From CAYGSN01 sp964352675 (GTDB lineage: Bacteria; Pseudomonadota; Alphaproteobacteria; Micavibrionales; Micavibrionaceae), in NCBI GenBank assembly GCA_964352675.1, contig CAYGSN010000040.1, forward strand, positions 1-12,530: 12,530 bases of DNA, given 5' to 3'. The position numbers and the translations under genes were made by a program. The notes beneath the pieces are model-generated. The model had not been told where the DNA came from, did no database searches, and worked only from the letters and a program-made list of their open reading frames with translations. Positions within the stretch are counted from its first letter, which is position 1; every line of letters starts with the position of its first letter. This document shows, in pieces, positions 5,800 through 11,304 of this stretch.

Positions 5800-6825
5800 A
5801 TGGAACTCTCCCGCTACGCCCGCCACCTTGCTTTGCCTGAGATCACCCCGGCGCACCAAAAGCGCCTGAGCGAAACGCACATCATCATGATCGGCGCGGG
5901 CGGTCTTGGTGCCCCGGCCTTGCCCTATCTCGCCGGGGCAGGGATCGGGCATATCACCATCATCGATCATGACAACGTCAGCCGCACCAATCTCCACCGC
6001 CAGACCATCTATACCGATGCGCAAACCGGCCAAAACAAAGCCGAGCTGGCGGCGCAATACCTTCAGGCGCTAAACCCCGATTGCACGGTTACCGCCATCA
6101 CAGAAAAACTCTCAAGCCGTTCTGAAATTTTTAGCGCCGCCCTCCTCCTCGACGGCACGGATAATTTCGAGACCAAGACCCTGCTCAACCAAATCTCCAT
6201 CGAGACCGCCACCCCCCTCATCACCGCCAGCGTCAATCAATATGAGGGCCAGGCCGCCATCCTCGGCGGCTATCTGAAGGACGCGCCGTGCTATCACTGC
6301 CTGTTCCCCGCCCTGCCCACCAATGCGCGCAATTGTAACGAGACGGGCGTGCTCAGCACCGCCGCCGGGCTGACGGGGCTGTATCAGGCACATCTGGCGC
6401 TGTGTTTCCTTCTGGGTATCGGCCCCCTTGATTTCGGCAGCGTTTTAAGCTGTGATTACAAAACATTGCGCCTGCGCATACTAAAACTCGGTAAAGACCC
6501 GGCCTGCAAACAGTGCGGCCATATGAACAAAGAAAGAGAACCAAAAATGGAAGAAGCCCCAATCGCCCTTGTCCCGCCCGCTGAGCTTAGCGATGACAAC
6601 ACGCTTATCATCGATGTTCGCACGCTAGGCGAGATTGAGGCCGATCCAATCCCCGGCGCCCTGCATATGGAGGTCTCAACCGTCCCGGAACGCTATAAAG
6701 AGCTCCCGCGTGACAAGCGCCTGGCCTTCGCCTGCGCCTCTAATATGCGCAGCGCCCAGGCCGCCGCCTTTGTTCAGGCCATGGGCTATGAGGATGTCTG
6801 TATCTACGATAAATTGGCAGGCTAG
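5800..6825 (+). CDS. thiF: ThiF/MoeB-type E1 adenylyltransferase fused to a rhodanese domain
   Basis: 341 residues in two domains. Residues 1-245 are a ThiF/MoeB/HesA-type enzyme. The ATP-binding loop is MIGAGGLGAPALPYLAGAG (30-48), with D56 in IIDHD and NLHRQ at 64-68. The zinc-binding cysteines are C164/C167 and C236/C239. C179 in RNCNETGVL lies where some E1-like proteins carry a reactive cysteine. Residues 252-341 are a short rhodanese domain with IIDVRTLGE (270-278) and the active-site loop CASNMRS (Cys312). The enzyme should adenylate the ThiS C-terminus, and the rhodanese cysteine could deliver persulfide sulfur. The domain pairing resembles MoeB-R/Uba4-type proteins, so it might also serve molybdopterin MoaD. 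The operon position favours thiamine. An in-frame ATG (codon 250, 6547) with AAAGAAAGAGAA upstream could start a free rhodanese. Confidence 0.92.
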   Translation: MELSRYARHLALPEITPAHQKRLSETHIIMIGAGGLGAPALPYLAGAGIGHITIIDHDNVSRTNLHRQTIYTDAQTGQNKAELAAQYLQALNPDCTVTAITEKLSSRSEIFSAALLLDGTDNFETKTLLNQISIETATPLITASVNQYEGQAAILGGYLKDAPCYHCLFPALPTNARNCNETGVLSTAAGLTGLYQAHLALCFLLGIGPLDFGSVLSCDYKTLRLRILKLGKDPACKQCGHMNKEREPKMEEAPIALVPPAELSDDNTLIIDVRTLGEIEADPIPGALHMEVSTVPERYKELPRDKRLAFACASNMRSAQAAAFVQAMGYEDVCIYDKLAG

Positions 6826-7523
6826 GCTGTGGCCGGCTCCGTGCGTTCCTGCTGCATATCCAGCGGCGTGAACATCTTGCTGGCATAAATAAAGCCCGTA
6901 TCGCACAGCGCTACAACCACCTTAAATCCGTAACCCACCGTCGCAACCACAAACCAGTCATCAAACACGCCGTAGAACGCGAGGAACGTAAAAGCATAGG
7001 TATCAAAGGCTTGCGAAATCAAGGTCGATCCGTTATTGCGCAACCACAAGAACCGGTCACCCGTGCGCTCTCGGATTTTATCATACAACCAGACATCCAG
7101 ACTTTGCGACATGGCATACACCACCAGGCTGGCCGCCACCACGCGCAGAGATGTGGTAAAGACTGTATTCAACCCGTCAGCAAACCATTGCATATCCGCA
7201 ATCGCCGTGGACAACAAAGTGAGCTGGAAAAAGAGATGCAGCAAGATTGTCGCAAAAATGCTGAGTTTAATCGCCTGAAACGCCGCTTTCTTCCCGTAGC
7301 GCTCGCTGAGCATATCCGTGATAAAAAACGTTACACCATACAACGCTGTACCCAAGGTCGTCGGAAAACCGAAAACCTCAATCACATTCGCCTCCGCGAT
7401 GTTCATATACAGCGCGATCGTGATGGTGACGATATAAAGATAAATCCGGCCGAAATAGCTTGCGACCAGCGCAAGCGAAAGGCCACCGAATAAAAACAGC
7501 AAAAACAGAATGTCGTTGGTCAT
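6822..7523 (-). CDS. yhhQ: Queuosine precursor transporter, YhhQ/VUT family (DUF165)
   Basis: 233 residues from the chosen ATG. The protein is strongly hydrophobic with about six membrane segments. It has the family hallmarks NIAEANVIEVFGFPTTLGT, FFITDMLSERYGKKAA and, in the C-terminal half, ISQAFDTYAFTFLAF with the conserved Gln and Asp. YhhQ proteins import 7-cyano-7-deazaguanine (preQ0) or related bases used to make queuosine in tRNA. The ATG at 7523 was preferred over an in-frame TTG at 7532 because AAAGGA sits 11 nt before the ATG, while it is too close to the TTG. GAGGGA lies directly against the ATG. The stop codon interleaves with that of the convergent ThiF gene (TAG on each strand, sharing 2 bases). 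No preQ1 riboswitch consensus is visible in its leader. Confidence 0.93.
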   Translation of the reverse strand: MTNDILFLLFLFGGLSLALVASYFGRIYLYIVTITIALYMNIAEANVIEVFGFPTTLGTALYGVTFFITDMLSERYGKKAAFQAIKLSIFATILLHLFFQLTLLSTAIADMQWFADGLNTVFTTSLRVVAASLVVYAMSQSLDVWLYDKIRERTGDRFLWLRNNGSTLISQAFDTYAFTFLAFYGVFDDWFVVATVGYGFKVVVALCDTGFIYASKMFTPLDMQQERTEPATA

Positions 7524-7558
7524 GTCCCTCAATATCCTTTACTTAGCCGCAAGGGCGC

Positions 7559-7586
7559 AGGTTAGATCATCTAAGCTTTCTAACCT
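7559..7586 (-). repeat. Inverted repeat in the yhhQ leader
   Basis: AGGTTAG (7559-7565) and CTAACCT (7580-7586) are perfect 7-bp arms around a 14-nt loop. The element lies 36 nt upstream of the yhhQ ATG on the minus strand. Just upstream of the hairpin, the leader holds CTCCTT, which could pair with the AAAGGA before yhhQ. A leader structure controlling yhhQ or an operator are both possible. It does not fit the preQ1 riboswitch classes I can recall. Confidence 0.5.
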
Positions 7587-7667
7587 ACAAGGAGAGTTTG
7601 GACAATCCCCGGTTTATAAAATTCGAAAATTTAAAAACCTGTCAGGGCTTCCGCCCACCGATTTTAA

Positions 7668-7847
7668 TCAGGCAACTTTAGACAGTTTTTTCTGCTCTTG
7701 CCTCTCAACGATTTTCTTAAGAGCCTTCGGTTCAATCGCAACATCTTCACCGGCAATCAATTCAGAGTAAGACACAGTCCTTGTTTTCTTTTGAATTTCA
7801 AAAGGAGCAAAAATAACCCCGCCCGAAACGCTTGCATACGCCATCAT
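7668..7847 (-). CDS. Hypothetical 59-residue protein
   Basis: 59 residues from ATG at 7847 (a second ATG follows immediately). AGGGGA lies about 6 nt upstream, which fixes this start over an upstream in-frame TTG at 7910. The sequence begins MMAYASVSGGVIFAPFEI, a mildly hydrophobic beta-like stretch. It ends in a charged, probably helical tail (ALKKIVERQEQKKLSK). I do not recognise a family. A plausible promoter lies upstream: TTGCGA, a 17-nt spacer, then TATTGT. The gene is 144 nt upstream of yhhQ on the same strand, so cotranscription is possible. A GGGC-GGAA-GCCC mini-hairpin about 20 nt after its stop, followed further on by TTTTT, is at best a weak terminator. Confidence 0.6.
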   Translation of the reverse strand: MMAYASVSGGVIFAPFEIQKKTRTVSYSELIAGEDVAIEPKALKKIVERQEQKKLSKVA

Positions 7848-7918
7848 TATATTCCCCTGTGCTTCATTACAACAAGGCAACACAATACGCTGATTTTTGA
7901 GTTTTCGCAAATTTTTCT

Positions 7919-7978
7919 ATGCTGCATTGCAAACAGGTTACACCTGCGTGAAAGCCGGTTAGCAAGTGCAGCATTTTT
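7919..7978. repeat. Long imperfect hairpin with nested hairpin and flanking T5
   Basis: ATGCTGCA-TTGC (7919-7930) pairs with GCAA-G-TGCAGCAT (7962-7974), giving 12 base pairs with one bulged G. Inside is a second hairpin, CAGGT (7934-7938) with ACCTG (7942-7946). On the plus strand the stem is followed directly by five T (7974-7978), as in an intrinsic terminator, but no plus-strand gene precedes it. On the minus strand it lies 28 nt after the stop of the peroxiredoxin-like gene, but the bases after the stem are not a T-run. Its role is undecided: mRNA 3' end, small RNA, or a protein-binding palindrome. Confidence 0.6.
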
Positions 7979-8002
7979 CAATTGCAATGAATATGATCGC
8001 TC

Positions 8003-8593
8003 TTATTGACCCTGGATAATGGCAACAACATCTTGAACAGGCGGACGATTTTTATAACCTTCCTCCGCCAGCCGGCCCTGCACAACGCCTCCACGTGACA
8101 CAACAAAAATTGTGGGGTTGGGAATACCGTAATAGAAACTGTTCGGATCCACCTCTTCATTCAAGATGCCAAAGGCTTTGATAATCTCAGAGCCGGTATC
8201 AGACAACATTGTATGTTTGAAATCGTATTTTATTGCAAAGGCAGAAAGTTTTTCCGGCGCGTCATAGCTGATGGTCACGATGTTATACCCCAGCTTTTCA
8301 ATTTCCTCTGCTTTTTGCTGCAAATCCAAAAGCTGCGCTTGGCAAAACGGACACCAATCGGCCGAACGCACGAACACCAATACAGCACCATTTTCACCAG
8401 TCACGGTTTCAAAACGCCGCTCCTGCCCGTCCTGATCAACAGTTTTTAAATCATGGGGAATATTATCGCCCACACTCACCGCCTCCTGCCCGGCAGCAGG
8501 CATAGTCTGCGCAGGACTATTGTCCGCCGCATAGCCAATGGCAGGGACAAGAGAAAAACTCAGTACCAAGAATAAACGCCAAAATCCGTTCAT
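8003..8593 (-). CDS. Exported thioredoxin-like/peroxiredoxin (AhpC/TSA) family protein
   Basis: 196 residues from the ATG at 8593, which follows AAGGAGAGAGCC. This is a far better start than the in-frame ATG 42 nt further upstream. Residues 1-22 form a signal peptide (MNGFWRLFLVLSFSLVPAIGYA, given here as positions 1-22 with cleavage after GYA), so it acts in the periplasm or envelope. The thioredoxin fold follows: VGDNIPHDLKTVDQDGQ (41-57), then the redox motif SADWCPFCQAQL with Cys81 and Cys84. Later come VTISYDAPEKLSAFA, FKHTMLSDTGSEIIKAFGIL and the cis-proline loop NPTIFVV. Such proteins reduce peroxides or disulfides. The WCxxC motif fits a redoxin or thiol reductase as well as a peroxidase. 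The substrate is unknown. Confidence 0.85.
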   Translation of the reverse strand: MNGFWRLFLVLSFSLVPAIGYAADNSPAQTMPAAGQEAVSVGDNIPHDLKTVDQDGQERRFETVTGENGAVLVFVRSADWCPFCQAQLLDLQQKAEEIEKLGYNIVTISYDAPEKLSAFAIKYDFKHTMLSDTGSEIIKAFGILNEEVDPNSFYYGIPNPTIFVVSRGGVVQGRLAEEGYKNRPPVQDVVAIIQGQ

Positions 8594-8621
8594 GGCTCTC
8601 TCCTTTTTTCTTTGCAGCATC

Positions 8622-8640
8622 ATACGGATGCGCATCGTAT
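8622..8640. promoter_or_regulatory. Palindrome in the leader of the redoxin gene (candidate operator)
   Basis: ATACG-G-ATGC and GCATCGTAT form an almost perfect palindrome. Its core GATGCGCATC is perfect, with one extra G in the left arm. It lies 29 nt upstream of the chosen ATG and downstream of the candidate promoter, so it would be in the untranslated leader. This position suits a repressor site or a leader hairpin. Confidence 0.5.
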
Positions 8641-8664
8641 ATTTTTCAAACTAGGAATGAGGAC

Positions 8665-8692
8665 ACTATAAGCGCTGCAACAAATTTGGCAA
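8665..8692 (-). promoter_or_regulatory. Promoter of the redoxin gene
   Basis: On the minus strand TTGCCA (8687-8692) and TATAGT (8665-8670) are separated by 16 nt. Each matches the sigma-70 consensus at five of six positions. Transcription would start near 8658, giving a leader of about 65 nt that contains the palindrome at 8622-8640. It begins only a few bases beyond the cspA terminator tract. Confidence 0.6.
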
Positions 8693-8695
8693 CTG

Positions 8696-8737
8696 AAAAA
8701 CAAAAACGGAAGACAATGCGTCACGCCCGTCTTCCGT
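8696..8737 (-). terminator. Intrinsic terminator of the cold-shock gene
   Basis: On the minus strand ACGGAAGAC (8737-8729) pairs perfectly with GTCTTCCGT (8714-8706) around a 14-nt loop. It is followed by TTTTT-G-TTTTT (8706-8696). It lies about 53 nt after the stop of the cold-shock gene. Confidence 0.88.
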
Positions 8738-8789
8738 ACATATATTTATATAGAATATCAGTCTTTAAACGATGTTTTCAATAGCGCGC

Positions 8790-9008
8790 TTATGCCGCTT
8801 CGTCAACAACCTTCAGATTGGCAGCCGCTTGTTTACCGCGGTTTTCCTGGACTTCAAACTCAATTTTTTGACCTTCCGCCAGGCTCTGCAGCCCCGCTTT
8901 CTCAACCGCGGAGATGTGAACGAACACATCGTTGCCGCCGTCATCAGGCACGATAAAGCCGAAGCCTTTTGTTGGGTTAAACCACTTTACGGTTCCTTTT
9001 TGTGACAT
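8790..9008 (-). CDS. CspA-family cold-shock protein
   Basis: 72 residues, a single cold-shock domain of standard length. It opens with GTVKWFNPTKGFGFI, which contains the RNP1 motif KGFGFI (14-19). RNP2 VFVHI is at about 28-32, followed by EGQKIEFEV. These proteins bind single-stranded RNA or DNA and melt secondary structure; many act at low temperature or in stationary phase. The start has GGAGT 8 nt upstream. It stands alone between its own promoter region and a strong terminator. The C-terminal NLKVVDEAA is typical. Which paralogue it is cannot be decided from the sequence, so no gene symbol is given. Confidence 0.95.
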   Translation of the reverse strand: MSQKGTVKWFNPTKGFGFIVPDDGGNDVFVHISAVEKAGLQSLAEGQKIEFEVQENRGKQAAANLKVVDEAA

Positions 9009-9043
9009 TGAAAAACTCCTTAACTTTAAAAATGTCTTTTACG

Positions 9044-9088
9044 ATCAGCTCCTTGGGGTATTCAAATTCGAGCTGATAAAACAGTCAA
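9044..9088 (-). promoter_or_regulatory. Candidate cspA promoter with inverted repeat around the -10 region
   Basis: On the minus strand TTGACT (9083-9088) and TTGAAT (9060-9065) are 17 nt apart. A perfect 8-bp inverted repeat, ATCAGCTC (9044-9051) and GAGCTGAT (9070-9077), brackets the -10 box with an 18-nt loop. It could be a repressor site. If transcription starts upstream of it, it could instead be a leader hairpin of the kind used for temperature response in cold-shock mRNAs. Confidence 0.45.
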
Positions 9089-9133
9089 AGAGAAGTTCCA
9101 AAGATAACGGATATTAAAACTTTTTTAGAGAAA

Positions 9134-9168
9134 AAGCGCAAGAAAAAATGTTTTACAGAGAGGCGCTT
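9134..9168 (-). terminator. Possible weak terminator of the 131-residue gene
   Basis: On the minus strand AAGCGC (9168-9163, within the last codons) and GCGCTT (9139-9134) can pair across a 23-nt loop. The second arm runs into TTTTCTC. The large loop makes it doubtful. Confidence 0.35.
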
Positions 9169-9548
9169 CTGGCCGAAGGGTTAAGTTCAACCGCTTCTAT
9201 TCTTGCACCAAAACCATCAAGTGTACGGAGCTGAGGGTTCTGGGGGCCCACGGTAACATGCCCGCCTGAAGCAATCGGTTGAACCAAGGGATGTTCGGCA
9301 GGCAATTCCACTCTCCTGACTTCAAAGGAGGTTTGTAAACGCGACCGTCCGGCGGTGCGCGCAGCCATGGGCCTTAAAGCCTCATCCGGATCAACATCAT
9401 TGTTGATATCTCTACGCAGGCGCCCCTGGACATACTCTCTCAATGCATCTGTATCCCCCAGGTGTACGCTATAACGCACAGAGCCTCGCGCCTTTGAGCG
9501 CCACTCCACGACTAAGCAAGTTACCGTATCACCAGAGTATTCAGACAT
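9153..9548 (-). CDS. Hypothetical 131-residue protein
   Basis: Starts at an ATG with GAGGGA about 11 nt upstream and has a consensus-like promoter in front. The protein is soluble, with no signal peptide and no membrane segment. The N-terminal half alternates strands and a helix (TCLVVEWRSKARGSVRYSVHL, positions 10-30, then ALREYVQGRLRRDI). It contains the acidic NNDVDPDEAL at about 49-58. The C-terminal half is arginine- and proline-rich with short strands (LQTSFEVRRVELP; ARIEAVELNP). No known family is evident to me. The coding frame is believable because it has its own promoter and ribosome-binding site. The window gives no functional clue. Confidence 0.65.
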   Translation of the reverse strand: MSEYSGDTVTCLVVEWRSKARGSVRYSVHLGDTDALREYVQGRLRRDINNDVDPDEALRPMAARTAGRSRLQTSFEVRRVELPAEHPLVQPIASGGHVTVGPQNPQLRTLDGFGARIEAVELNPSARSASL

Positions 9549-9578
9549 TTTATTTCTTTTCCCTCAAAAAAAGAGTTA

Positions 9579-9607
9579 TTTTTATTTGTCTTGCGCTATA
9601 TTGTCAA
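9579..9607 (-). promoter_or_regulatory. Promoter of the 131-residue hypothetical gene
   Basis: On the minus strand a perfect TTGACA (9602-9607) is followed after 17 nt by TAAAAA (9579-9584), and the start codon lies about 30 nt further on. The whole region is AT-rich. Confidence 0.65.
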
Positions 9608-9609
9608 GC

Positions 9610-9637
9610 ATAATTTAGCCATTCTTTGCTAAATTAT
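9610..9637. repeat. Perfect 10-bp inverted repeat abutting the promoter
   Basis: ATAATTTAGC (9610-9619) and GCTAAATTAT (9628-9637) are perfect arms separated by 8 nt. It lies 3 bases upstream of the TTGACA box of the minus-strand gene and about 18 nt after the stop of the gene upstream. Neither side carries a T-run, so an operator or regulator-binding site is more likely than a terminator. Confidence 0.7.
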
Positions 9638-9655
9638 AGTTACTTCCCGTGAATT

Positions 9656-9949
9656 TCAGGGCTGAGTATTGAGGCTTTCCGCGCCTTCCTGCGGCAAGCT
9701 ATCCTGCGGAGCAAGGCGGGCCAATTGCGCATCCAAAGAAAAAAGAGGTGTCATTGCGCTATTCTCTTGCCGCCTGCGCCTTTGCGCGCCGCAAAACCGC
9801 GACACCAAGCAAATACCACCACCAACCGCAGCGGAGCCAAAAACCACGCTAAAGCCCGGCTTATCAAGCTGGGCACAGGCCCAGGATCCAAGCGCCCAAA
9901 TCGGCGTCAGGACCATGGCTAAACGTTTTCTTTCCTCAGGTAAAAACAT
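9656..9949 (-). CDS. Hypothetical small membrane protein
   Basis: 97 residues from the ATG at 9949; AGGAGA lies about 10 nt upstream. Two hydrophobic stretches are visible: AMVLTPIWALGSWACAQL (11-28) and FSVVFGSAAVGGGICLV (33-49), the second glycine-rich. They are followed by a basic cluster RRRR (near 57-60) and a soluble, glutamine- and proline-containing tail. By the positive-inside rule the tail is probably cytoplasmic. I recognise no family. Other frames are also open here, so the call rests on the start signal and on the membrane-like pattern. It may share a transcript with the 131-residue gene downstream, although that gene has its own promoter. Confidence 0.5.
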   Translation of the reverse strand: MFLPEERKRLAMVLTPIWALGSWACAQLDKPGFSVVFGSAAVGGGICLVSRFCGAQRRRRQENSAMTPLFSLDAQLARLAPQDSLPQEGAESLNTQP

Positions 9950-10051
9950 CGAACTCAAATCTCCTCACAGAAACATATACATAATAAATGTGCTGTTTGT
10001 CAAATCAAATTCAGATTGGACAGCGCCCGCATTATTTGTTCTCATGCCTGC

Positions 10052-11296
10052 ATGAAGTTTCCTAAAGACACAGCATTAATAATCGTCTTCGTCTGGCCAC
10101 TTCTCTTTGGCATTTTTATGATCATGATGGGCAGCGGGCTTCAGGGAACCTTATTGAGCTTGCGGGCGGATCTGTCAGGGTTTCCGATCTCTGTGATCGG
10201 CATCATCATGTCGCTCTATTATTGCGGCTATCTGGCGGGATGGTTCATCGTGCCAACCATGATTAATTCCGTCGGCCATATCCGGGTCTTCGCGGGCTTC
10301 GCCTCCATGGCTTCCACCACCATCTTGCTGCAGGGACTCTATGTTGACCCTTATATCTGGAGCATCATTCGGGTCCTCAGCGGCATCAGCTTCGTCGGCC
10401 TGTTTATTGTCGCGGAAAGCTGGCTGAATGATGTCGCCACCAATGAAACACGCGGGCAGATCATTGGCGCATATCTTTTTATGCTCCATGCCGGGCTGTT
10501 CGGCGGGCAATTCCTGATTAACCTTGCCCCAATTGATCAGATTGATCTGTTCATTTTTGTTTCCATTTTAATCTCTTTATCGCTCATTCCCATTACGCTG
10601 TCGAATAAGTCTTCCCCGGCATATCAAGAGCCGGAGCAACTGCCCTTCCTGAAGTTGGTCAAAATATCTCCCTATTCTGTGCTGTGTGTTTTTTCCTCCG
10701 GATTTACCTGGGCCACGATTTTAACCATGGGGCCTGTCTATGCGAAGGATTTAGGACTGGAGATTTCAGACATTGCCTGGCTGATTGCCATTTTTGTGCT
10801 GGGCTGCGGCACCATTCCGTTCTTTGTCGGCTGGCTGTCCGACCGGATGGACAGGCGAAAAATTATGATCGCCATTGCGTTTTTCAGCTTCATCCTGACG
10901 GCTCTTGCCGCTGGCCTACCTGATATGCTGCCCCTTTTACTCTTCCTGCTGGGCGGCGGCGTAATTTCGATCTACAGCGTCGCCAGCGCGCTTCTCAATG
11001 ACCGCCTAAAGCCCAGCCAGCGCACCTCCGCCATTGCCTCACTTATTTTGATTAATGGCATGAGCGCCTGTCTAGGCCCCATCATTACCGGCACTATGAT
11101 GCAAACCTTCGGCAACTCGGTCTTCTTTATGGTGTTTTGTGCCATCTTCCTGGTGGTCTTCGCCTATGGCCTCTTCCGCGCCTATGTCGGCCCGTCCATA
11201 GATATAGACGCTCAGGACTCTTACCAAATTCTGCCCGTGCGTGGCACCCCGGCACTGGCGCGGCTAAGAAGACGGGCGCGCGGGAAGAAAACCTGA
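10052..11296 (+). CDS. Major facilitator superfamily transporter, YcaD-like
   Basis: 414 residues from the ATG at 10052. A TTG 36 nt upstream is in frame but has no ribosome-binding site. There is no clear one before the ATG either. About twelve hydrophobic segments are visible, with a central cytoplasmic loop around NKSSPAYQEPEQ. RVLSGISFVGLFIVAESWLND and the following ETRGQIIGAYLFMLHAGLFGGQ closely resemble the E. coli YcaD region with its conserved ES and RG residues. GWLSDRMDRRKIM in the second half is the MFS loop motif G-x3-D-R-x-x-R/K. The C-terminus is a basic tail (ARLRRRARGKK). The family comprises uncharacterised inner-membrane drug or metabolite transporters, so the substrate is unknown. 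It ends 8 nt before the end of the convergent HD-domain gene. Confidence 0.9.
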   Translation: MKFPKDTALIIVFVWPLLFGIFMIMMGSGLQGTLLSLRADLSGFPISVIGIIMSLYYCGYLAGWFIVPTMINSVGHIRVFAGFASMASTTILLQGLYVDPYIWSIIRVLSGISFVGLFIVAESWLNDVATNETRGQIIGAYLFMLHAGLFGGQFLINLAPIDQIDLFIFVSILISLSLIPITLSNKSSPAYQEPEQLPFLKLVKISPYSVLCVFSSGFTWATILTMGPVYAKDLGLEISDIAWLIAIFVLGCGTIPFFVGWLSDRMDRRKIMIAIAFFSFILTALAAGLPDMLPLLLFLLGGGVISIYSVASALLNDRLKPSQRTSAIASLILINGMSACLGPIITGTMMQTFGNSVFFMVFCAIFLVVFAYGLFRAYVGPSIDIDAQDSYQILPVRGTPALARLRRRARGKKT

Positions 11297-11304
11297 AGCC
11301 CCCC

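Noticed and set aside
5521..6057. 178-residue minus-strand frame across thiG and the ThiF gene
   Set aside because: It is antisense to two clearly recognised enzymes and crosses their boundary; its amino-acid pattern is a shadow of GC-rich codons.
7559..7620. tRNA-like or preQ1-riboswitch-like folding upstream of yhhQ
   Set aside because: No acceptor or T-arm consensus, and no GG...CCC...AAAAAA-type or class II preQ1 pattern; only a plain inverted repeat can be supported.
7510..8009. Plus-strand frames of 86 and 103 residues in the yhhQ to redoxin region
   Set aside because: They are antisense to the 59-residue gene and to leader hairpins; no ribosome-binding site and no recognisable product.
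9669..10055. Plus-strand frames of 128 and 65 residues opposite the small membrane protein gene
   Set aside because: No ribosome-binding site and no domain pattern; the minus-strand frame has an AGGAGA-ATG start and two membrane-like segments. Some doubt remains about all frames here.
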